The translations under genes and the position numbers were made by a program. DNA of 64,000 nucleotides from the NCBI GenBank assembly GCA_905221605.1, contig CAJNDS010002081.1, positions 244,976 to 308,975 of the forward strand. Reading direction: 5' to 3'. Shown one piece after another: positions 1 through 9,846 of this stretch. Origin of the DNA: Symbiodinium natans (taxonomy: Eukaryota; Sar; Dinophyceae; Suessiales; Symbiodiniaceae). The notes beneath the pieces were generated by a model. That model was not told the origin of the DNA. It saw only the letters and a program-made list of their open reading frames with translations, and made no database searches. The first letter of the stretch is position 1. Every line of letters starts with the position of its first letter.

Positions 1-284
1 CATGTCTAGTCTCCAGGTCCTCAAGCGTACGGAGGTAGGTTTTTGCTAAGTGGCACACTTGCTCCCCATTACTCTTACTGCCCCGCGCAGCGGCCGATTT
101 TTTAGCACCCTGACCAAAAAGCAAACCCACCATTCCTGAGATCCAGCCCAGAGCCGACCAACAAGAGAACTGCCAGGCAGTCTGCGGCGGACTTCTCGGC
201 AGCCTGCAGCTGAGATGCTGCAAGGACTGCACGTAGGATTCCTTGCAACTGGGACTGCTCCTGGGTTGGGAGAACCCACAGCCT

Positions 285-420
285 TCAGGTTCGCGATCTC
301 TTTCCGCGCTGCTGCCGGGTCCTGAAGGCCCATAGGCTTCCGGTTCGCGATTTCTCACCCTTCTCAGCCTTAGTTTCGCGACTTCTCTCCCTGCGGCTCC
401 CGGGTCCGGGAAGCCATAGG
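285..420. repeat. ~60-bp tandem repeat, left flank
   Basis: Imperfect repeats of about 60 bp built around TTCGCGATTTCTC, a CTGCTGCTCCCGGGTCC-like core and GGCCCATAGGCT. About three copies are visible here, and the same unit returns at 1780-1950 on the other side of the TTCGAAGG satellite. No gene is supported in 1-430. Confidence 0.6.
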
Positions 421-436
421 CTTCAGGCTCGCGATT

Positions 437-835
437 TTACTCCTGTACGGCGAAGGGGGCTTCGAAGCCTTCGAAGCCTTCGAAGCCGAAGGGTCGAAGG
501 GGGGGGGGGGGGTGAAGGTCTGAAAGGCTTCGAAGGTGAGGACGAAGGCTTCGAAGGCTTCGAAGGGTGAGGACGAAGGCTTCGAAGGCTTCGAAGGGTG
601 AGGACGAAGGGGCTTCGAAGGCTGGGGCTTCGAAGGCTTCGAAGGCGAGGACGAAGGGGGGAGGGCTTCGAAGGCTTCGAAGGTGAGGACGAAGGCTTGG
701 AAGGCTTCGAAGGGTGAGGACAAAGGGGGGGGGGGGTTCGAAGGCTTCGAAGGGTGAGGACGAAGGGGGCTTCGAAGGCTTCGAAGGTGAGGACGAAGGG
801 GAATTCGAAGACTTGGAAGGTGAGAGACGGGGGCA
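437..835. repeat. TTCGAAGG satellite block 1
   Basis: Tandem GGCTTCGAAGG units (9 bp, each holding the palindrome TTCGAA) alternate with GTGAGGACGAAGG, giving a higher-order unit near 27-36 bp with G-run interruptions. All six frames stay partly open and give repetitive FEGFEGEDEG-, SKPSKP- or FEAFEA-like peptides, so the long open frames here reflect composition and are not called as genes. Confidence 0.85.
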
Positions 836-959
836 TCTCCAGAGTCTCACTTCTCTGAGTTTCGAAGAACGAGATCCAAAAATGAGATCCAAAAAAAACA
901 AAACAAGATTCGGGGAGGGTGGAATTTAGAAGAAGTCCCTTCTCTCTCATCTTCAAAAC

Positions 960-1165
960 GAAATTACAGGCCTTCGTTCTCTTCGACAGGCTTCGAAGGA
1001 CAACAAGAAACTGAGGGGGGTGGAACTTAGAATAATTCTCTTCTCTTCTCTACTACAGGCCTTCGAAGGACAAGAAATTGAGAATTTAGAATAATTCTTC
1101 ACTCTTCTCTTCCACAGGCTTCGAAGGACAACAAGAAACTGAGGGCGTGGAATTTAGAATAACCC
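960..1165. repeat. Dispersed ~65-bp repeat with CAGGCCTTCGAAGGACAA core
   Basis: Three successive copies of a unit containing 'aggcttcgaaggacaacaag', 'aaactgagg' and 'tggaatttagaataattc' lie at about 960-1160. They seem derived from the neighbouring TTCGAAGG satellite but have their own spacer. No coding potential recognised. Confidence 0.5.
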
Positions 1166-1328
1166 CCCCCGGAAAGCTTGCCTCGAAGGGGGAGCATGCA
1201 CCGATCTTAGCACAAGTCAACGCTGTCGGAAACCTTCAATTTCCAACTCTTCCAACAAAAAAACCGCTTCTCAGTCGAAGCCTTCCAAGCTGAGTCCGAA
1301 ACCCCAAATTGCAGAAGCGATGGTTTCA

Positions 1329-1745
1329 AAAAGCTTCGAAGTTCAAAGGTGAGAGCGAAGAGGCTTCGAAGGCTTCGAAGGCAAGGACGAACGGGGAGAG
1401 GCTTCGAAGAAGGCTTCGAAGGTGAAGACGAATGGGCTTCGAAGGCGGGGGCTTTGAAGGCTTCGAAGGGTAAGGACGAAGGGGGCTTCGAAGGCTTCGA
1501 AAGTGAGGACGAAGGGGGCTTCGAAGGCTTCGAAGGCGAGGACGAAGGGGGAGGGGGCTTCGAAGGCTTCGCTTCGTCCTCCCTTCGAAGCCTTTGAAGC
1601 CTTCGAAGGCCCCTTCGTTCTCATGAGCCGAAGGGGGGCTTCAAACCTTCAGCGCGAAGGGGCTTCGAAGCCCCCCCTTCGATCCTTCGCCTTCGAAGGC
1701 TTCAAAGGCTTCGAAGGCTTCGAAGGGGAGGATGAAGCCCCTTCA
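1329..1745. repeat. TTCGAAGG satellite block 2
   Basis: Second array of the GGCTTCGAAGG / GAGGACGAAGG unit. It switches orientation near 1575-1620, where CCTTCGAAGCC follows GGCTTCGAAGG, forming an inverted junction. It is separated from block 1 by about 490 bp of related but divergent sequence. Confidence 0.8.
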
Positions 1746-1779
1746 TCAACTGAAGGCCCCCTTCGTGAAGGTCCTCGGA

Positions 1780-1950
1780 TCCTGCCTGCGATTTCTGTCC
1801 CTGGTGCTTCCGGGTCCGGGGAGCCCAAAGGCGTCAGGGTCCGCGATTTTGGCTGCGCAGCTCCCTGGTCTTGAGGGCCCATAGGCTGCAAGTTCGCGAT
1901 TTCTCTCCCTGCTGCTCCCAGGTCCCAGAGGCCTCGGGTCCCCGGTCTCT
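1780..1950. repeat. ~60-bp tandem repeat, right flank
   Basis: Same 60-bp unit as at 285-420 (GCGATTTCT, gctgctccc-ggtcc, GGCCCATAGGCT), again about three imperfect copies. The TTCGAAGG satellite therefore appears inserted into, or amplified within, an older tandem repeat. Confidence 0.55.
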
Positions 1951-1991
1951 CTTGAACCTACCAGGCACAGCAGGGAATCGACTCAGTCGAC

Positions 1992-2710
1992 TCAATGTAG
2001 AACATAATGGATCGGCATATATTTCCCCAAGTTGTAACCCTGGCAGAGAAGAAGTGCAGATGCGCCAAAGACTCTCCAAATGTAACCGTGCAGGCTGCAC
2101 AAGCGGAAAATCGCAAGGCAGCTCCCAAAGGAGATGAGCTGGGAAGAACAAACGGGGGCCGCCAAGCTCTCGGAGAAACATTTACGCAAAGACACTCTGC
2201 GCTCAGCCTTCCAGCGTGACGCCAACTGGGCTGGGGCAACCCAGCGACTGAGATGATCCGCATCCACATGTTTTGGACCACTGATGTGGCTGACATCCAA
2301 ATGTATGCCCGTTAAGCTGGAAATCAAAGCCAGACGTTGAGTGAATGCAGCCAGTGGCCAGGCTGTCGTGAAAAGACTGTTCGACGAGGCCTCTGCCCCA
2401 GTATTGTCACACCAGGAATGAATACGAACGGACGGCTTAGAGAAGGGGAGACCTGACCCATTAGCCAGACCAATGCAATTTGAGCCAAAGCCTCGTAGCA
2501 ACTTATGTCCCGACTAGCCTCCGAGCGCAGTGGAATTTCCGAATGCAAAGTCCTGGACCCGAAAATGTTCCGAAAACCAAAATTCGTCAATCGTGGGCTG
2601 TCACAATTTGGCCACCTGACGGGGTAAGAGAAAACAGCAACTCGTATGGTTGGGTCTGTGGAGTACGGTGCGCTCTTTATCGGTACAGCACCACGTTCAA
2701 TCTTTTGCAT
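1992..2710 (-). pseudogene. Retrotransposon RNase H fragment, frameshifted
   Basis: The minus strand carries part of the RNase H-like region found at the C-terminus of retrotransposon polymerases (Ty3/DIRS-type proteins). One frame (about 2500-2620) reads a segment ending in YEALAQIALVWL. The reading then shifts to another frame, which contains WCDNTGAEASSNSLFTTAW and HISGPKHVDADHLSRW, the acidic DN motif and the usual D-x-LSRW end, followed by a basic VSLRK tail. The frame change, the missing reverse transcriptase and the absence of LTRs show a dead fragment. It is the only recognisable protein homology on the minus strand. Confidence 0.7.
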
Positions 2711-2965
2711 GCACCCCTCAAAGACGCATGTCCGAAAAGAGGGTCATTAGGGGTTCCGGGTTTGGGAGCTCAGGTCCAGTTTAGGTGCCGGCTCTGGGAG
2801 TTCAGCTGGCGGATCGAGGGTTCGAGGGGTGTTTAGGGGCTCTGGTTTCGGGTTCAGGGTTTTCAGGGTTTAGGCTCTAAGGTTTGGGCTTGCATCGCAG
2901 AATATCGCAGACAAATATGTGGGGGTAGAGCAACATCTAACTTAAAGCATATCGACAAGCCTACC

Positions 2966-5900
2966 ATGGCCTCCTTCCTTCTTTCCCTGAGCTTTGCCTC
3001 GCGCCTGGCTGCTGCGGTGCACGTGGCATTCATCGCACCCCCGGCCTCCCACTATGCGCCGCCCGGGCCTGCAATGAAGAGAGTTGCATGTGGTATGTAC
3101 GTGCACATGTATGTATGTATGTATGTATGTATGTATGTATGTATGTATGTATGTATGTATGTATGTATGAAATGTATGTATGTATGAATTGTATGTATGT
3201 ATGAAATGTATGTATGTATGTATGTACGTACGTACGTACGTATGTATGTATGTATGTATGTATGTATGTATTTTACTTAAAATAAGGTAGTCTCATCATC
3301 TTGTAGCCTAGCAGTGTCGTGATACCTTTGAGAGGAGCCGTATGGTACACCAGGCAAGGCAGCACCCAATTGAGATTTGGGTACCTCAGTGATACGCGCC
3401 CACTCCAAGATTCCGTTCTAGTATGCAGTAGAGTCTTGGGTGCGGAAATGAGGCTGTGGGATTTAGGCTAAAGGGGGGGGGGGGGGGGGGTGCGTGTGCG
3501 TGTTACGGGCAATAGAGACAGTGATGCCCCGCGTTCCAAGATTCAAAGCTTTAGTTGTCTGTGGTTCTTAGTAGGGAATGAGGGAATGAGCCCCATACAA
3601 TCCCTTCAAGGGTATATATATATATATATATATAGAAAAACATATCTATCTATATATATATATATGTATATATGTTTCTGTGTATATATGTATATATGTA
3701 TATATGTATATATGTATATATGTATATATGTATATATGTATATATGTATATATGTATATATGTATATATGTAGATATGTATATATGTATATATGTATATA
3801 TGTATATATGTATATATGTATATATGTATATATGTATATATGTATATATGTATATATGTATATATGTATATATGTATATATGTATGTATATGTATATATG
3901 TATATATGTATATATGTATATATATATGTATATATATGTGTATATATGTATATATGTATATATGTATATATGTATAGATGTATATGTATATAGTATATAT
4001 GTATATATGTATATATAATATATGTATATATGTATATATGTATATATGTATATATGTATATATGTATATATGTATATATGTATATATGTATATATGTATA
4101 TATGTATATATGTATATATGTATATATGTATATATGTATATATGTATATATGTATATATATGTATATATGTATATAGGGCCTCAGTCCCTCATTCACTAC
4201 TAAGATCTACTAAGAACCAGGGGGTTGAGTTATCCGGCGCCGGTGCAGGCCGATGTTGCCCATCGCCCACGGCTTGCTGGATGAGGGTCATACCGTAACC
4301 TTCCTGGCCCACGACGAGACGGTCAGGAAGATCAAGAGCCTCGCCATGGACTGTGAGAGGGTCAGACTGTAAGGTTTAGGGTTTAGGATTTAGGGTTTAG
4401 GGTTTAGGGTGTAGGGTTTAGGGCCCTACACCCTACAACCTAAAGACGCCAGCAACGAGCATCCGCATCCGCCTCCAGCTGCAAACCAGCAGATTCTGGC
4501 TTACGCTGTAAACCTTACTGCCTTCAACACGTAATCCTAGACCCCGCGAACGCCGGATGTTGATGATGATTGTCAAACTTGCGACAAAGAATTGCGCTCC
4601 CACTATCCCACGTGACTGTCCCACGTCTTTCTTGGCCTAGACCTTAGACCCTGGAGCCCAGGCCCCAAACCTCAAACCCAAACTCTAGGCCCTAAGCCCT
4701 GGGCCCCAAGCGCCTAAGCCCTGAACCCTAAACCCTAAACCCTAAGCTTTAACACCCTAAACCCTTCTTTGGGCTGAGGAAGCTGGTCCCGCAGGCCTCC
4801 CTGGTGGACATCGGGCCCTCGGGCATCGACCGCGAGAAGATGGCACCCATGCAGCTGCTCGGCTTAGGGCCCGACTTGGGGGTTTAGGGTTTGAGGGTTT
4901 AGGGTTTAGGGTTTAGGGTTTGGGGTTTAGGGTTTCGGGTTTTGGGTTTTGGGTTTTGGTTTTGGTTTTTAGAGGGCATCTGGGGGCTCAGGGCTGGGGG
5001 TGTAGGGTTGAGGGTTTACGGTTTTGGGGCGGTTGAAGGTTTAGGGTTGAGGGGTTTTTCGGGTTTGAGGCCTAGGGGTTGGGGTTCGGGTTTTTGTTTG
5101 GGGTTCGGGGTTTGGGGTTTGGGGTCTTGGGCTTTGCGCAGAGTCTCTCCACGTCGGCTGATGCGTGATCTTCCAGCACATCTTTCCCCGGATTGTAGTC
5201 ACCCTGAAATCGTTTGATCCCGAGATTGGATAAGTTGCAACAAGACTCCGCAGGGGCCCACACTCCGTCCTGCTTGACCCCCCCACAATAGACACGCGTT
5301 CTCTAAACCCTAAACCCTAAACCTTAAACCCAAAACCCTAAACCCTAAACCCTAAACCCTAAACCCTCCGAGTTCCCGGGTCGCAAGCGTGTGCGCGCTC
5401 AGGGACTTCATGCAGAGCCTGGGCTACGGCGTGGCGCAGGTGCTGACCTCCATGGCCATGCCGATGCTGGGCAACCTCATGGGAGGCTTCGTGCCCCTAA
5501 ACCCTAAACCCTAAACCCTAAACCCTAAACCCTAAACCCTAAACCCTAAACCCTAAACCCTAAACCCTAAACCCTAAACCCTAAACCCTAAACCCTAAAC
5601 CCTAAACCCTAAACCCTAAACCCTAAACCCTAAACACTAAACCATAAACCCTAAACCCTAAACCCTAAACCCTAAACCCTAAACCCTAAACCCTAAACCC
5701 TAAACCCCAAACCCTAAACCTTAAACCCTAAACCCTAAACCTTAAACCCTCAACCCTAAACCCGAAACCCTAAACCGTGGCACCCCCGAAGCCCGGAGCC
5801 CTGCGCCCTAAGCCCTATGCGCCTTAAAGACACCGATCCCGACACCCGAATCCTGGACCCTGAACCCTCAACCCTGAAAGCGCTACCCCGAAGGAAACCC

Positions 5901-7839
5901 TGGAAGTTACACCGTAAGCCCTAAGCCCTAAGCCCTAAGCCCTAAGCCCTAAGCCCTAAGCCCTAAGCCCTAAACCCTGAACCCTGAACCCTGAACCCTG
6001 AACCCTCCCAAAGCCCGCGAGCTGCCCCCTGGCGTGGCTCCCAGGCCCCATGGCCTTAGCCATGAAGTCTCCCCTGATGGAGCCATGGCCCAGTTTGAGG
6101 GTTTGGGGTTTAGGGTTTGGGGTTTTGGAAAAGGTTTGGTGTTGCGGGGGTCTGGGGCTTAAAAGGGGTTTAGGGCAGGTTTTTGTGTTTTGCTTATGTG
6201 TAGAGGTCGTGTTCAATCATACGTGGGGTTAGAAGTACCCCAGCTCAGGTTGCAATGTAGGTTAACAACCTATGAAATTCCAAGCGTAAACCAGGATAAG
6301 TTCCTTCACTCCATACATCCCATATACACCCCTTCTTCACCCCTTGTCAACCCCTTCTAAAGCCCCTTGAACCCCAACCCTCTAACCCGAAATCCCAAAC
6401 CCTACAAGCCCGTCAACCTTAAAACGCCCTCGGCCCGGACTCAGGAGATCAAGCCCGACGTGCTGTGTGTGTCTTACATTTATCCCGCCTTCTACGCCTT
6501 GGGCGAGGTGCTGAATAGGGCTGCTCCTACAGCTTCGGGCTTAGGGTTGAGGATTGAGGGATGGGGGGCTCCTTCGTTTAGGTTTCTTCATGGTGTAGGG
6601 CTACAGGCTAAGCCCTAAACCCTAAACCCTAAACCCTAAACCCTTATGTGGATCCACAAACTGTGATCCCCTGCAGGTACTGGGGATACCCGTGGTCGGC
6701 ATCGGTTGGGGCACGCCGAGCTGGCTGACGTCCCAGATGCTGGGCTAAACCCTAAACCCTAAACCCCAGGCCCTAAACCCTAAACCCTAAACCCCAGGCC
6801 CTAAACCCTAAACCCTGAACCCTAAACTTTGAACCCTAAACCCTAAACCCTGAACCCTGCACTGAAGGCCTAAAGTGAGTGCGTCACGAGCCCAGGATTG
6901 ACCTTCCATGGGCTACAGAGCCCAACGTGGGGTCCATCCACTCACGCCAGGCCTTGACAGCCTTTACAACTTTTCGAGTGAGGGCTTGCAACCCTGGAAC
7001 CCAAAACCCAAAACCCAAAACCCTCAACCCAAAACCCTAAACCCTAAGCCCTAAACCCTAAACCCTAAAACCCAGAACCCTAAACCCTAAACCCAGAACT
7101 CCAAACCTAAACCCTGGCATCCTGGTTTTGGTGGGCAGTGGCTTGTGCTCCCAGCTGCGAGCTCTTCAGAGTGTGGGTTAACGGTTCATGGTTCAGGGTT
7201 TAGGATTTGGGGTTCAGGGTTAGGGTTTAGGGTTTAGGGTTTAGGGTTTAGGGTTTAGGGTGTAGGGTTCAGGGTTTAGGGTTTAGGGTTTAGGGAAGAG
7301 GTCTTGGTGCTTGCACCAAGTAGGAGTGGCAGTAGCTGAACTCGCCAGTGGAAGTAGTGCTAGGCTGAGGACTCGCTTGCAGAATTCTTCAACTCCTTGA
7401 AAGCACCGAGAACCCCTTCATAAACGTCAGGACGAGTACTAGCATCGCAGCTCACACACCAATGTAAGCAGCGGCACGACGGCTGAACCCCGAACAAGCC
7501 CCAGGAGCTCTACGACAACGTCTTCTTGCTCCTGGAAAACACAGCCGTGCGCATCTTCGGATTCGTCGCCCTGCGCGCCTGGATGGTCTTAGAACCCTCT
7601 GTTGTGCATCCACACCCCGGGTATTCTCTCCGCACGGTAATCCGCTGTCCGCCAAAAGCCTTCCCCGCAATATGCCTCAGGAAGTGCCCATCCGTACAGC
7701 AACAGTTTACCCGTCGTTTACTTGTGCAGCAATCAGTCATGGCGAGTTTAGGGTGACAGCGCGGCTCTGCTAGGCATCGGCAGCACGCTCAACATGCAAC
7801 TGGGCGGCCATGGAAGTCGGTTGAAACCCTCTGCTTTCG

Positions 7840-7875
<36 letters not shown>

Positions 7876-9814
7876 GAACAGTATTAAAGGTTCACAAAAC
7901 ACGGCAGAATCTGAAGAGAATCAGAGGAATCATAATCAAGGCCATGATGCAGGGTACTTGAAGGGTCTTGGGCAGTTGGGGCTAGTGGCGGCTAGTATGG
8001 ATAATGACCTCAACAAGATCATGGTGTGTTTGCTTAGTGCTTCTGCCTCTACTTGACAGTGGACCTCCAGGAACTACTGCTGCTAGTCATCCTAATGCTG
8101 TTAAACGTATTTCGATGCTAGTAGTGATATTCGTACTACAGCTCCTAGTACTTAAAGGTTCACGGGTAGTTATACGCGGGGTAACAAGTAAGGTAACTAT
8201 GGTAATAGCCTTATTTAGGGCACTTACAACCCCACTTATTACTATCCATGAACCTTCAAATAGTCCCTACTCAATCTCTAAACCCTAAACCCTAAACCCT
8301 AAACCCTAAACCCTAAACCCTAAACCCTAAACCCTAAACCCTAAACCCTAAACCCTAAACCCTAAACCCTAAATTTAAACCCTAAACCCTAAACCGTAAA
8401 CCGTAAACCCTAAACCCTAAACCCTAAACCCTAAACCCTAAACCCTAAACCCTAAACCCTAAACCTTAAACCCTAAACCCTAAACCCTAAACCCTAAACC
8501 CTAATCCCTATAGAAACTGTATGTGGTATCATTCTGAATTTTCTCAGGTTGTTTGTCTAAACAGCTGACAAGCAGAGTTTAAGTACATTCATCCTCAGCG
8601 CCTGGGCGGCCAAATGCTCAATTTGCTTAAACCTCTGGGCCTTCCCACCCAGGAGGCCAGCCAGGGCCGGAAGGCCAAACAATATACATTCGATTCGAAA
8701 ACAGAAACTTTCGCTCAAAGCTTATTGGGACCGCCTCCCCCCCGCGCCCTTGCCCCCTATCCGAACTTTCGCTCAAAACTTTCGTTCAAACCTTGCCTCA
8801 AAACTTTTTGGGACCCCCTCCCCCTCCCCCTGGCCCCCTAACCTACTGTATGGGAAAGAAACGTTTCGCACAAAGCTTTCGTTCAAAACGTTATTGGTGC
8901 CCAAGCCCTACGCACTTTCTATAAACCCGAAACCCTAAACCATGAAACTAAACCCTCAAGGGCAAGGGCGTCAGCAGCCCAGGAACCCTAAACCCTAAAC
9001 CCTAAACCCTAAACCCTAAACCCTGAACCCTAAACCCTATAGCCCAGGTACTTCCGCTATCAGCTCGGGCATCCGCGGCCCCTGGAGGTTCGGTCGGCAT
9101 GCCAAGATTTTCGGAGCCCCTAAACCCTAAACCCTAGACCCTAAACCCTAAACCCTAGACCCTAAACCCTAAACCCTAAACCCCAAACCCCAAACCCCAA
9201 ACCCTAAACCCAAAACCGTAAACCCTAAACCCTAGACCCTAAACTCCACACCCTCAGAGACCTTGGAAGGTCTGGGAGTTTGACGCCGTCCTGCAGCACC
9301 CGGCAGTCATCACCACCCTCCCAGAGTCTTGGACCGCCACCCCAAACGACCCTGAAGCACCTGAAGCACCTGAAGCACCTGAAGCACCTGAAGCACCTGA
9401 AGCCCTAACCCGAATTCCCAAACCCTAAACCCCAAACCCTAAACCCTAAACCCTAAACCCTAAACCCTAAACCCTAAAAAAAAGGTTTTTTTGGGTGTAT
9501 AGGGGTTTGAGGCGGTTTTACCGGGGTTCACAGGGTTTATAGGCTTTTTTTGGGACAGTAGGGTTTATAGGGTTTATAGGGTTGATAGGGTTTATAGGGT
9601 TTATAGGGCTTATAGGGCTTATAGGTGCAGTGTCCAGCATTCGGTGTCTAGCCTTAAGAGAGAAAAGGGGAAAACTGGCTAGGCATATGATATGTCCTTC
9701 GACTCCAGTAGGGGAAGAGCTTCTTCCTTTCACATGATGCTACTTCCTTTCATTTGATGCTACCTCAACTCCAACACCCCGAGCCCTAAACCTTGCACCT
9801 TTAAACCCTTAACC

Positions 9815-9846
<32 letters not shown>

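Noticed and set aside
370-956. 117-177 aa minus-strand Ser-Lys-Pro / Phe-Glu-Ala frames
   Set aside because: Satellite translation; all frames open.
3490-4197. Long YMYICIYV / IYTYIHIY open frames
   Set aside because: Translation of the TATATG microsatellite on both strands.
5494-8512. A true chromosome end
   Set aside because: The arrays are short, occur in both orientations, and are flanked on both sides by exons of one gene.
9352-9405. CRISPR-like array
   Set aside because: Direct 9-mer repeats without spacers; no CRISPR array, rRNA or tRNA gene is visible in the window.
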